Source of the DNA: Costus lasius | Lineage: Eukaryota; Streptophyta; Magnoliopsida; Zingiberales; Costaceae | Direction of reading: 5' to 3' | DNA: 64,000 nucleotides | NCBI GenBank assembly: GCA_027563935.2 | Contig: CM050454.1 | Span: 26,843,501-26,907,500 of the forward strand | Shown: piece by piece, positions 21,939 through 33,425 of the stretch | How the letters are laid out: each line of letters starts with the position of its first letter | How positions within the stretch are numbered: position 1 is the first letter of the stretch | Notes under the pieces: model-generated | What the model was told of the DNA's origin: nothing | The model's input: only the letters and a program-made list of their open reading frames with translations | Databases searched by the model: none | Program-made: the position numbers and the translations under genes

Positions 21939-23627
21939 TGTGCAAGTCCCCTTCAAGGGGGAGCGCATGGGGGTGAAACCCTAAAGGGGGCGGCGCATAT
22001 ATAAAATTTAGGGGTGTCACCCTCAAGACCGCATGTAGATCATATGATTAACTCATTGCATAAACGAAAAAGATCTCAAAGGGATCATACCAACGCCATT
22101 GGAATGGTTGTCGGCTTGGAAGCAAAGATCAAGAGAGATCTTCTCCAAAGATGTCACACACAAGGGATGAAGGCTTCCTCCTTGCGCAACTCTCATGCTA
22201 GCAAAAATTGCCAAGTTGTCCTTTGTGTTTTGGAGATGAGATGAACGCGTCCTTGCTCTTCGAAAACCCTTCCACCTTGTGCAAACGATACCTCACCCAA
22301 GAGAGAGCATCGAAGCCTAGAGGCGTTGAGTCAACATAGGCGTTTTGGCGTTTCAAGACTTCCATAAAAGGAAAGTCATCAAGACATGCGTTCATGTTTT
22401 TGAACCATTCCAAAACGCCAACTCAATTGAACCATGCGTTCACTTATGTGAACCGGTTCAATTGAATTTGGTCCAATTTCATTTGGTCCAAATGACAAAT
22501 CGAACCAAGCCAAGCCATGGTCTAAATCTCATATGAACCATGAAGGTTCAAGATCTAACCGTACATCTCTAGATGCTCTTGATCTCACCGATCTAGCATC
22601 CACACTCTCGATCGAAGCTTACCGATCTCAAGCCCTAATCAATCAAACATGATCAGACCAGATCTCACTTACAATCAGAGTTTAAACTCCTTTAAACTGA
22701 ACCAAAACAATTCAGTCCACACGATCTGACTTAAGTAAGCCATATCACCAAATTGTGCGACCCTGAGGGTTTCCTTTAAATGTTGGTAACGATAACTTAC
22801 GTTATCACGATCAGTGAGAGGTATCTAGCCACACATCACTGTCTCCCGATATAAAGGAAAGAGTCTTCCAAGACTACACCCAAACCATAGCACAAGTGTG
22901 AATCCACTTCACGAGGCATACAAGTTTCCTTTGCCACTGGATGTTCTTATTGGACAAGCGTGTCAAGCCTGTAGCTCCAATATGATGAGCATGATTAGAT
23001 CAGATGAACATAGTCATCAGGGTATGGCCATACACTATTCTCAATCATCTCATTCAGGGGGGGCCCCTTTAGAACATCACACTCCTTAAACAAGGAGACG
23101 GCAATCCTGTATCTATCACTAGTGCCCTAACCTGACTCATGATCATTATCCAAGATAGTCTATAACCATTATATTTCAAATGATATTGAACTACCTCAAA
23201 ACAATGACAATCATCATTTAGAAACACAAGTGATCTCAAGTCAGAGGAAGTATGCCACTTGTTGCACACAAGGATTATTCACATTGTGACAAGCAATTGA
23301 ATATCCTAGTAGGGTCTGTCCAGTACATCCAATGTACCCATGAGTCTACATCTTATTCCATGCTCGAAGCATCCTATAAGATTAGAACACACATTAGTCT
23401 TATCCATATCAAGGCTGTCTCATGTTCACCAAGATATCTCGACTAAGGACATATAGCATGTCAGCCTAGCTGAACAGCATTGAGACATTATTCAGAAGTA
23501 CACTTATTGCAACAGACAATGTAATATACTGAATAACAACCATGCCTTTATAAACATAAGCGTTTATTACATGATACTCATAGAATCCTAAGGCCTCAAA
23601 CATTAGCCTTAAGGGCATACCCCAACA
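21939..23627 (-). repeat. 3' LTR of C1
   Basis: Plus strand TGCAAGTCCCC...CCCCAACA. On the minus strand it starts TGTTGGGGTATGCCC. From about 22560 inward it is close to the C2 LTR; the first 600 bp (plus-strand sense, toward the U5 end) differ. No gene is seen; frames at 22898-23446 recur in every LTR copy. Confidence 0.95.
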
Positions 23628-23637
23628 ATCTCCCACT
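23628..23637 (-). other. Polypurine tract of C1
   Basis: Minus-strand AGTGGGAGAT directly before LTR start TGTTGG; the usual copia form. Same at 44563-44572 and 59401-59410. Confidence 0.9.
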
Positions 23638-23647
23638 TGCACTTAAT

Positions 23648-26605
23648 CTAATGGTTGAGAAATCTCAAACCCATATTATTACAGTGCTTCTCATGCTTCT
23701 GCTGCGCCAGAGGCTTGGTAAGCGGGTCAGCCAGATTGTCATCTGTATGAACCTTGCAGATTTTGATCTCGCCACGATCAATGATCTCCCGGATCAAGTG
23801 AAACCGTCTCTGTATGTGCTTGGACTTCTGGTGCGACCGTGGTTCCTTTGCTTGTGCGATTGCTCCAGTGTTATCACAGAAGATAACCAAAGGATCTGCA
23901 CTCGAAGGAACGACACCAAGTTCCTGAATGAACTTATGAATCCACACTGCCTCCTTGGATGCTTCCGAGACTGCAACATACTCGGCTTCTGTTGTGGAAT
24001 CAGCAACAGTAGACTGTTTGAAACTCTTCCACACCACTGCTCCACCATTCAAGCTAAAAACATAGCCTGATTGCGATCGGAAATCATCCTGGTCTGACTG
24101 GAATGAAGCGTCAGTATATCCTTCAATACTGAGTTCTTCCTGACCACCATATATCGAGAACATATCTTTGGTCCTCCGAAGATATTTTAAAATGTTCTTG
24201 ACTGCAATCCAGTGCGCCATACCTAGATTACTTTGGAACCGACTGGTCACGCTTAACCCGTAAGCGACGTCTGGGCGAGTACACAACATCGCATACATAA
24301 TGGATCCAATAGCCGAAGCATAAGGCGTATTGTCCATTTCATCTTTCTCAGTCTGTGTTTGTGGACACTGACTCTTCGAAAGATTCAGACCATGTCTGAC
24401 TGGAAGATATCCTCTTTTAGAATTCTCTAAATGAAATCTCTCCAGGACTTTATCGATGTAAGTACTCTGGCACAGCCCGAGAAGCCTCTTAGATCTATCC
24501 CTGTAGATCTTCACACCTAGTACATAGGCTGCTTCTCCTAGATCTTTCATCTGGAAACATTTTCCTAACCATGCTTTAACAGCATGCAGTTCAGGAATAT
24601 CGTTTCCAATGATTAAGATATCATCGACGTAGAGGACTAGGAAAGTAATCACGCTCCCACTAAACCTCTTATATACACACGGGTCATCTTCATTCTTGAT
24701 GAAACCAAACTCAGAGATTGATTCATCAAAACGAATATTCCAGCTTCTAGATGCTTGTTTAAGTCCATAAATGGACTTCTTTAACTTGCATATTTTATGA
24801 CGATCTGATGGATTAGTGAAACCTTCAGGTTGTGTCATATACACATCCTCATCCAGATTTCCATTAAGGAAAGCCGTCTTCACATCCATTTGCCAGATCT
24901 CATAATCATAATATGCAGCTATTGCGAAAAGAATCCGAATAGACTTGAACATGGCTACAGGAGAGAAAGTTTCATCATAATCTATCCCGTAGATTTGTTT
25001 GAAACCTTTCGCTACTAGCCTACCTTTATAGGTAACTACGTTACCATCCATGTCAATCTTCTTCTTGAAGATCCATTTACAGCCTATAGGGATCACTCCC
25101 GGAGGCGGATCAACCAAATCCCAGACTTGGTTATCTGACATGGAGTCCATCTCGGCTCGCATAGCTTCAAGCCATCTAGCTGACTCCGGTCCACTGACCG
25201 CATCCGCATAAGTTAGGGGTTCATCATTATCAATGATGTAGACTCCGTCATAACGCTCAGGCTGACGACGGATCCTTCTCGATCTTCGCGGTTCCCGTGA
25301 TATCTGAGCCTCAGTTTGTTCAATAACCTGCTCTACCGGCTCATGCACATCCAACTGTGCTTGACTACTTTGTCCTTCCTCTGGATTCTCATCCAGCTTT
25401 ATTTCTCTCCCACTGGCTTCTTGCAGAAGAAACTCCTTCTCAAGAAATATTGCCGTCCGAGCAACAAATACCTTGTTCTCTTTGGGATCGTAGAAATAAT
25501 AACCCTTAGTTTCCTTAGGGTAACCGACAAAGTTGCATTTCTCAGATCTGCTCTCTAGTTTCCCAGAGGTGAGCTTTTTGACATAAGCCTCGCAACCCCA
25601 GATCTTTATAAATGTCAAGCTCGGCTGTTTCCCATACCACAACTCATATGGTGTCTTTGAAACTGCCTTGGATGGCACTCGGTTTAGTACCTTTGCAGCT
25701 GTTTCCAGTGCAAATCCCCAAAAGGAGTAAGGTAAAGTAGCCTGACTCATCATAGAACGAACCATATCAAGTAACGTTCTATTTCTCCTCTCGGACACAC
25801 CATTCCATTGCGGTGTTCCTGGCGGAGTGAGCTGTGAGATAATCCCACACTCTTTTAGATAGTCAGTAAACGCATGACTCAAGTATTCTCCACCTCGATC
25901 AGAACGAAGTGCCTTGATATTTCGGCCTAGCTGATTCTGTACTTCATTCTTGAACTCTTTGAACTTGTCAAAAGATTCACTCTTATGTCTCATAAGATAG
26001 ACATAACCATACCTACTGAAATCATCAGTAAAGGTAATGAAGTACGAATAGCCACCTCTGGCATGTTTACTAAACGGCCCACACACATCACTGTGTATAA
26101 GGTCAAGTAAACCTGAAGCCCTTTGACCTTTATTAGGAAAAGGAGACTTCGTCATTTTACCCAATAAACAAGCTTTGCATGTATCAATCTCCTCATAGGA
26201 GAATGATCCCAGCAGTCCATGATCATGCAACCGCTTAATGCGCTTCTTGTTAATATGGCCTAAACGACTATGCCATAGCAAGGTGCTGTCATCAGCATAC
26301 TTGGCTTTCTTATTATCAATATTTTGTATAGAATATTCCATGTCCAACATGAATAACCCATTGTTAATTGAACCAGTAGCATAAACAATATTATCAAGAG
26401 TAAGATAACACTTTGAAATCTTGCATTCAAAGGAAAACCCTTTCCTGACAAGAGCAGGAATAGAGATAATATTTTTGGTAATACTGGGTACAAAGTAACA
26501 ATTGTTTAATTCTAATACAATGCTAGATGGTAATGAGATGTAATAATCCCCTACAGCAACAGCAGCAACCCGTGCCCCGTTTCCAACGCGTAGGTCCATC
26601 TCATG
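23648..26605 (-). pseudogene. pol: C1 Pol: late protease, integrase, RT, RNase H
   Basis: The frame is open for 985 codons after the gag-side stop. Order: protease remainder and pre-integrase zinc site (LWHSRLGHINKK, CKAC); integrase with D,D,E (HSDVCGPF, LRSDRGGEYLS, NGVSERRNR); a linker rich in E and Q; RT (GCKWIFKKK, TAFLNG, LYVDDILIIGND); RNase H (YTDASFQSD, STTEAEYVA, HIQRRFHLIREII), ending GLRFLNH 20 bases from the LTR. All catalytic motifs look intact. It is in frame with gag, so the real product was one Gag-Pol. It is called a pseudogene only because TAG at 26606-26608 blocks translation from gag. Confidence 0.9.
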
Positions 26606-27532
26606 CTATCCCACCTGTCTTCTTCTCTTGAGTTCCTGTACATTTGAACAAATATGAACTCCACATGCAGTGTCCAACACCCATGAAATAGAAGAAGATG
26701 AAACCATGACTTCCGTCACGTATATACCTGAGCCAGAAGCGATGCTTCCCCTCTTATCTCCTTGGAGCGCTTTATAGTCCTTTTTCCAGTGACCCATCTG
26801 GCCACAGTGGAAACACCTGTTGTCCTTTGACCGCTTAACCTTCTGTTTCAGAGCCTTACTGTAGTTCTTGACAGGGGCTTTGCCCTTCTTCCCCTTCTTC
26901 TTCTTCCTAGAAGGAACCATTAAGACAGAAGTTGAAGGCTTTCCCTTCAGAGTCTCCTCAGTAGTCAAGAGCATATTCAGCAGCTCTGCCGGAGTACAAT
27001 CGATTTTGTTCATATTAAAGTTAATAATGAACGCATCGAAAGAGGGTGGGAGAGACTGCAGAATAATGTCTACAGCAAGCTCCTGGTTGACGGTATGCCC
27101 CAGTTTCTCCAGAGCCTCCTTGTGCCCAATCATCTTGAGCACGTGAGCTCCCACTGGGCTCCCTTCAGCCAGTTTGCTCTGAAAGAAAAGCTTGGTCAGA
27201 TTATAGCGTTCAGTCCTCGCCTGTGCAGCATACAGCATCTTGAGGTTCGCTATAATCTCTATAGCCGACATATCCTCATGCTGACGCTGCAGCGGTGGCG
27301 TCATAGACGCTAGCATCAGGCAAGCGACATCAATGCTATCATTGACATGCTTTTCATAGGCATCACGAACCGCCCTTGCGGCGTTCGCAGCGGGTTGAGG
27401 CGGCACAGCCGTCTCGAGGACATACAGTTTCCTCTCTGCCTTAAGAACGATCTTAAGGTGTCCGAACCAGTCTGAGAAGTTTGGCCCAGCAAACTTCTCC
27501 CTTTCCAGTAGGGATCGCACATTGAAGCTCAT
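26606..27532 (-). pseudogene. gag: C1 Gag and protease start, ended by a stop
   Basis: Starts at ATG 27532 (MSFNVRSLLEREKF). UBN2-like Gag core (LKIVLKAERKLYVLE, MLYAAQARTERYNL, LQSLPPSFDAFI), basic stretch KKKKGKKGK, zinc knuckle, then protease with LDTACGVHIC. It ends at TAG where C2 and C3 have CAG. The knuckle reads CFHCGQMGHWKKDY: the last Cys is Tyr, while C2 and C3 keep Cys, so RNA binding is likely impaired. Length 308 codons to the stop. Confidence 0.9.
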
Positions 27533-29365
27533 GGTGTTCGTTGCTGCAGGAATCTACAACAATGCAAGAACAGCAAGGTCAGTATCAATGTTAAGAATCA
27601 ATCAGGACTTAAGAATGATTCTTTTTCTCACTATTTTTATCTGGCTGAAAAATCCAGCAAAACAGCCCGAAAGAGTAGAACTCTTTTAGTGAGATGGGAT
27701 CCAGATTTCATACTTGGTCTCCGCGTCCCGCTCAGGCGAGATAAGATGCACAGAGAGTACGAGTACTAATTTCTAGTAGGCAGTCCCTGCCAATCGCCAA
27801 CCCGTGCGATTCCCCTTCATCTGGGCAATCCAGCAGACTGAGCCAACTGAGTTGGTACAACACAGTCTCTGATCCCACAGATGGCTGCCTCCATGTGCTA
27901 CCATATGCGCCACATATGTAGCCTACATGGTCAAGCTGACCCGACCTACTCCCTGGACCACCACGTGCTATGCTGAGCAACGAGAAGCGATAAATCCCTT
28001 CTCTGTAACACGCAGGTGAAATCCCGCACCGTCTGAAGATAGATGGACGTGCCCACTGAGTGGGTACAACACGGCTCCAACGAAAGTCAGAACAGTGAGG
28101 TTTCGCGTCAGAAGGCATTACGTGCTTGATATTTTAGCGTTGGATTTTAACGGTCTTTTATCTTCTTACTATCAGGCAAATCCTATGGCTATAGCAGAAG
28201 ATAAATAACTCATGCAATTCTAAGTATTTTAGAAAATAAAAGAAAGCATGGATCTTATGTGGTAAAAGCCCATAGAGCCTAAGTAAGACCTTAAATCAAC
28301 TTAAGTCTTCACTTGCTCTTCTTGGGTCTTTTGCATCTCATCTGGTCCAACCCAGGGCCCTAGCGCTCAATGCAGCGCAGGTGCGCCCACCAGCTGAATG
28401 CACCTCTGCGATGTGTGCTTTTGTGCTCTTGTCTAATTAAAATACATTTTAATCTATCTAGACAAGTTTGACTCGCAGGTCAATTATACAATAAATTAAT
28501 TAAAAATGTGATTCGCAGATCACAAAAATAATAATTTACAATTTACCAGGCTCGCAGGCCCCAGCACTGCACACATTAAAGGGCAACCCACATAAGATTA
28601 AATAAACAAGCATCATGGCATCATTCAATCAACATGTGATCCATAGACAAAATAAAATTTTTGAAATCCCATTGGAATCAATTTTACTTGTCTTATGTGC
28701 CCTACTACCTTACAACGGTCCATTAATAGGGATCCACTCATCCATCTAGTTAGATCCACTGCCCTTGCATGCACCAAGTCCTAACTGACTTGAGTTGACC
28801 TAATGGTCAACCATGCATGCGCCAAGGGTTGAACAACCTCATGAGTTCTGGCAAGCGGGTGTGACCCCGGGCCTAACTCATGTGTGTTCAATGGTTGTCT
28901 CAACCAGACCTCGCTACACGCCTGTCCGCAGTCGACCTATAGCCACCTCGTGCTTGCTCACAGGTGCCATCTGGTCGACCCATCTAGGCTGTCAGATGGT
29001 CTGATCAGACTGGTTGGATCTTACTTATAGGATGACTTCAACCCTACTAACCCGTCTAAGGGTTTATAGCAGGCGCCATGTAGATCTAATGGTGATAAGC
29101 GCGCAAGATGTAAGTTTTGATAAAACATCTACAACAATGCGCAAACAAACAACATGCGGCACTTGAGAAAATATCTAGCATGTTGATAACTCTTAGATCT
29201 AGGCATAAGCGCAAACATCTTGAAACAATGATACAAGCGCAAACAAACAACATGCGCATAGCATCATGTAAACGCATGTAAACAAAGCATCAAGTAAGCG
29301 CAACATAGCATCATCTATGGATCACAAACACTTCAAAGCAATCATATGAATCTACAAGAACCATA
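27533..29365 (-). other. Long leader of C1 (between PBS and gag)
   Basis: About 1.8 kb without a convincing gene. The part near gag (27540-28200) is closely repeated in C2 (48475-49140) and C3 (63310-64000), including the block with TGGACCACCACGTGCTATGC. The 128-codon minus frame at 27732-28118 is not kept at full length in C2 or C3, so I do not call it a gene. Repeated CGCAG(A/G)TCA-type motifs lie at 28470-28560. Confidence 0.7.
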
Positions 29366-29377
29366 GCTCTGATACCA
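29366..29377 (-). other. Primer-binding site of C1 (tRNA-iMet)
   Basis: Minus-strand TGGTATCAGAGC, two bases from the 5' LTR. Confidence 0.93.
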
Positions 29378-29379
29378 TT

Positions 29380-31067
29380 TGCAAGTCCCCTTCAAGGGGG
29401 AGCGCATGGGGGTGAAACCCTAAAGGGGGCGGCGCATATATAAAATTTAGGGGTGTCACCCTCAAGACCGCATGTAGATCATATGATTAACTCATTGCAT
29501 AAACGAAAAAGATCTCAAAGGGATCATACCAACGCCATTGGAATGGTTGTCGGCTTGGAAGCAAAGATCAAGAGAGATCTTCTCCAAAGATGTCACACAC
29601 AAGGGATGAAGGCTTCCTCCTTGCGCAACTCTTGTGCTAGCAAAAATTGCCAAGTTGTCCTTTGTGTTTTGGAGATGAGATGAATGCGTCCTTGCTCTTC
29701 GAAAACCCTTCCACCTTGTGCAAACGATACCTCACCCAAGAGAGAGCATCGAAGCCTAGAGGCATTGAGTCAACATAGGCGTTTTGGCGTTTCAAGACTT
29801 CCATAAAAGGAAAGTCATCAAGACATGCGTTCATGTCTTTTGAACCATTCCAAAACGCCAACTCAATTGAACCATGCGTTCACTTATGTGAACCGGTTCA
29901 ATTGAATTTGGTCCAATTTCATTTGGTCCAAATGACAAATCGAACCAAGCCAAGCCATGGTCTAAATCTCATATGAACCATGAAGGTTCAAGATCTAACC
30001 GTACATCTCTAGATGCTCTTGATCTCACCGATCTAGCATCCACACTCTCGATCGAAACTTACCGATCTCAAGCCCTAATCAATCAAACATGATCAGACCA
30101 GATCTCACTTACAATCAGAGTTTAAACTCCTTTAAACTGAACCAAAACAATTCAGTCCACACGATCTGACTTAAGTAAGCCATATCACCAAATTGTGCGA
30201 CCCTGAGGGTTTCCTTTAAATGTCGGTAACGATAACTTACGTTATCACGATCAGTGAGAGGTATCTAGCCACACATCACTGACTCCCGATATAAAGGAAA
30301 GAGTCTTCCAAGACTACACCCAAACCATAGCACAAGTGTGAATCCACTTCACAAGGCATACAAGTTTCCTTTGCCACAGGATGTTCTTATTGGACAAGCG
30401 TGTCAAGCCTGTAGCTCCAATATGATGAGCATGATTAGATCAGATGAACATAGTCATCAGGGTATGGCCATACACTATTCTCAATCATCTCATTCAGGGG
30501 GGGCGCCTTTAGAACATCACACTCCTTAAACAAGGAGACGGCAATCCTGTATCTATCACTAGTGCCCTAACCTGACTCATGATCATTATCCAAGATAGTC
30601 TATAACCATTATATTTCAAATGATATTGAACTACCTCAAAACAATGACAATCATCATTTAGAAACACAAGTGATCTCAAGTCAGAGGAAGTATGCCACTT
30701 GTTGCACACAAGGATTATTCACATTGTGACAAGCAATTGAATATCCTAGTAGGGTCTGTCCAGTACATCCAATGTACCCATGAGTCTACATCTTATTCCA
30801 TGCTCGAAGCATCCTATAAGATTAGAACACACATTAGTCTTATCCATATCAAGGCTGTCTCATGTTCACCAAGATATCTCGACTAAGGACATATAGCATG
30901 TCAGCCTAGCTGAACAGCATTGAGACATTATTCAGAAGTACACTTATTGCAACAGACAATGTAACATACTGAATAACAACCATGCCTTTATAAACATAAG
31001 CATTTATTACATGATACTCATAGAATCCTAAGGCCTCAAACATTAGCCTTAAGGGCATACCCCAACA
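29380..31067 (-). repeat. 5' LTR of C1
   Basis: Direct repeat of 21939-23627 with about a dozen substitutions and one indel by eye; ends CCCCAACA followed by the target duplication ACTTG. Confidence 0.95.
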
Positions 31068-31428
31068 ACTTGGACTTGGAGGCTTCCTCTCCATCACCTC
31101 CTTGTTGGCGCATCCATCCTTGAAGGAGGCACAACTTGTCTAGGAGGTACCATATGGCTTGGATCTTCTTCCTGAGTCTAGCACTGGGCGTGGAAGAAGA
31201 GGACTCGAGGCCTCCGTGTGTATGAGACTACAAAGGGTGCACGCTTGGGCGCCTACCTCGACATCGACTTGCACTTGCTCTAGGTACTTTCTTACTACAT
31301 TGTCTCGACCACTTCACAAGAGCAATCCATTGGGTTTTTGGGACTCGCCAATTTCGGGGATATGCTTCCGCTGTGTGCATGTTTTGATTGATAAAAAAAT
31401 TTATAAATATCCCCGAGGTTTCCTAACA
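31068..31428 (+). repeat. Copia-type LTR fragment E, right part
   Basis: Starts with the C1 target duplication (31068-31072) and ends TTTCCTAACA, a copia LTR end. It matches the reverse complement of 55323-55590 (GGGCGCCTA, TGGGTTTTTGGGAC, CCCCG(A/G)GG-TTTCC). No PBS follows at 31429, so E is a solo or 3' LTR inserted in Athila-like sequence. No gene. Confidence 0.7.
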
Positions 31429-32160
31429 ACCTCTAGTGCAGTAGGTGCTGTCTCAGGAGCCACAGATGGCTCTGGTGCAACTGATGGTGATGAGTGTAGC
31501 TCAGGAATATCCATAGAAATCTCTGGTAAGTCGGCAAAAATCTCTGGAGATCCCTCCTCATCATCTGGTAACTCTAGTGTGATAGCCTCAGGGACAATAG
31601 CTAAGTCACCCTGAGCTGAGGAGGGAGAAGGAATCTCTGGAGTTTGAACTAAGTCTAGTATAGTGTCCTCTACCTCCATGGACTTTGTATTAGCATGAAC
31701 AGCAGACTCTGGAAATCCACCCAGAATTTGGTGAAAGATCGCTGGAAATCACTCGCTGGTGGTGGAGGAAGGCCAGAGGAAAGATTTTGTCGCCAGAGGT
31801 GGAAGGAATCGTCGAAAATCGGCGATTTACAAATGTAGGCGTAAATCCTAGTTTTGCCCGTTAAGTTTAAAACAGAAGAACTCACGGTCTGTGATGGGTT
31901 TACGGCTTCAGCCGTAATTACGCCTGTGACTTAGTCTTTTACAAATGAAATTCACAGCCCATAAGTGACTCACGGCCGTGACTGTGAAATCTGCGCCAAG
32001 ACTCCGTTCTTCAAAAAAAATTTCCCAGAAAATTTATAAAAAATTCTTGCATGTAAAACAACATAATTAGAAGATACTTTCTTACATAAAAGTTCATCAA
32101 ATCACGCTATCATTAAAACTAAAAACTAAAGATACTAAAATAATTAAAACTAAAAAATTT
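31429..32160 (-). other. Athila-like region downstream of pol, with acidic ORF remnant
   Basis: A minus-strand frame open from about 31770 to the LTR-E junction codes for an acidic, Pro/Glu/Ser-rich peptide (EVEDTILDLVQTPEIPSPSS, LPDDEEGSPEIF). It has no domain I recognise and runs into LTR E, so its end is lost. Upstream are palindromic blocks TTACGGCTTCAGCCGTAA (31899-31916) and CACGGCCGTGA, the same style as in the Athila-type LTRs at 35840-38860. Probably the 3' accessory ORF or LTR-derived sequence of the Athila element. Confidence 0.45.
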
Positions 32161-32740
32161 TGGGTTGCTTCCCAACAAGCACTTGTTTAAGGTCATTAGC
32201 TTGACCGTAGAAGAGTTTATTGATGTTTTGGTGGGTCTGAGGTGTAATGAATAATATGAAAATTTTCATCTCCACACCTTTTCAACTCAACTTGTGGGCT
32301 TCAATTGATAATCTGTAATTGTGCCCATGTTCCATCTTTTTTCCCTTTGTCTTTTTCATGCTTCAAATATCTTTCAAAGGAACTCTTGTTAACTTCTGAA
32401 ATGTTATCACCATAAGCTTCACTTTCTTCATCTTTGATGCGATAGTGAGATTCTGCAAAAGAAAGCTTTTTAGTCTTAAAAGAAAAATCAAACACTAGTT
32501 TATCCTTCCCAAAATTCAATGTCAGTTTGTCATTCACCATGTCAACAATAGCACCCGTGCTAGCCATAAATAGTCTACCCAATATTATTGGTAACTCAGT
32601 GTTTTCTTCCATATCAACAATTATAAAGTCAGTTAAAATAGAATAGTTACTAACTATAACAGAAACGTTTCCAATCATTCTAACAGATTGTTTAATAGAA
32701 CCATTAGCAAATTGAAGCCAAGTTTTCATAGACTTCCTAA
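32161..32740 (-). pseudogene. pol: Athila-like protease remnant joined to pol end
   Basis: The frame 32729-32301 has the protease flap region of an Athila-type Pol (MKTWLQFANGSIKQ, IIVDMEENTELPIILGRLF, DMVNDKLTLNFG). At 32165-32215 the minus strand reads VKLMTLNKCLLGSNPK, the conserved end of Athila pol. RT, RNase H and integrase, normally between, are absent, so an internal deletion of several kb joined protease to the pol end near 32220-32300. The active site half lies beyond the LTR inserted at 32741. Confidence 0.75.
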
Positions 32741-33425
32741 TGCAGGAGCATACAACATGAAAGAAGGGGAAAATCTAGCCCCGATGGTGCCCCAAAAATT
32801 TTCTACAGAAAGTTCCTCGGGGTACCCAGTGACGGAAACCACTCCCCGTGATTCCTATGGGCAACTATCTGATCCGAGGACGGCTTCACGCGCACTAGTC
32901 GGATTTCCCACATAAAGTTCCTCGAGGCACCATGCGACGAAGACCTCGCCCCGAGAGTCCTGCAGACAACTACGAGGGGATTCACACGCACATGTCAGGT
33001 TTTCAATAGAAAGTTACTCGGGGTACCCAGTGACGAAAACCTTGCCCCATGGAACCTGCAACCAACTATATGAGGAAAGTCACGCAGAATTGCCCCGACA
33101 ACCCCGTTTTGATGTCCACAACCCCTCGTACCATGTTGAGCCATCCATGGAGGACCCGAAGGAGCCCAACAAGGTGGTTATTCAGCGATCCCAATGCCCA
33201 TCTCACCCATCGGACCGCTTCGTGGGTATTATCAGCCCACTCTCCATCCACACTGAAGTGACCTGGCCCAAGGACGCTACAAGCCAAACTCCGAAGAGCC
33301 CAAGTCTAGATGGGCCTCACAACCACATCAGTAACATGGCCCAAGAGAAGGCCACAATGATCATTACACAGCCCAGTACTTCAAAATTCTGCTGCTATGT
33401 CGCGGTATACTCCGAGCGCGTCTGA
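32738..33425 (+). pseudogene. LTR-borne ORF of family B, plus copy
   Basis: One frame from N-A-G-A at the LTR start to TGA at 33423-33425, with a single stop (TAA, 32913-32915). The N-terminal part has about three tandem peptide units of about 33 residues (ESSSGYPVTETTPRDS, ESYSGYPVTKTLPHGT), unrelated to the 20-residue repeats of the minus copy. The 107-residue tail (PRFDV to VAVYSERV) aligns gap-free to that copy. Conservative replacements (I/V, D/N, E/K) dominate. No known domain recognised. The stop codon falls at the start of the half of the LTR that looks like the promoter. Confidence 0.6.

Larger units (their letters stand above)
21939..31067 (-). mobile_element. Complete Ty1/copia element C1 (9129 bp)
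   Basis: LTRs at 21939-23627 and 29380-31067, perfect 5-bp target duplication ACTTG, PBS at 29366-29377, PPT at 23628-23637. Gag-pol in one frame on the minus strand, broken by a single stop. The order integrase before RT makes it copia. About a dozen LTR differences by eye over 1.69 kb. C2 and C3 are copies of the same family. Inserted in LTR fragment E. Confidence 0.96.

Noticed and set aside
23651..24070. 139-codon plus frame (also at 44586-45005)
   Set aside because: Antisense to RNase H of C1/C2; shared only because the sense protein is conserved.
27732..28118. 128-codon minus frame in the C1 leader
   Set aside because: Only shorter pieces are open in C2 and C3; the nucleotide sequence is conserved but the frame is not.
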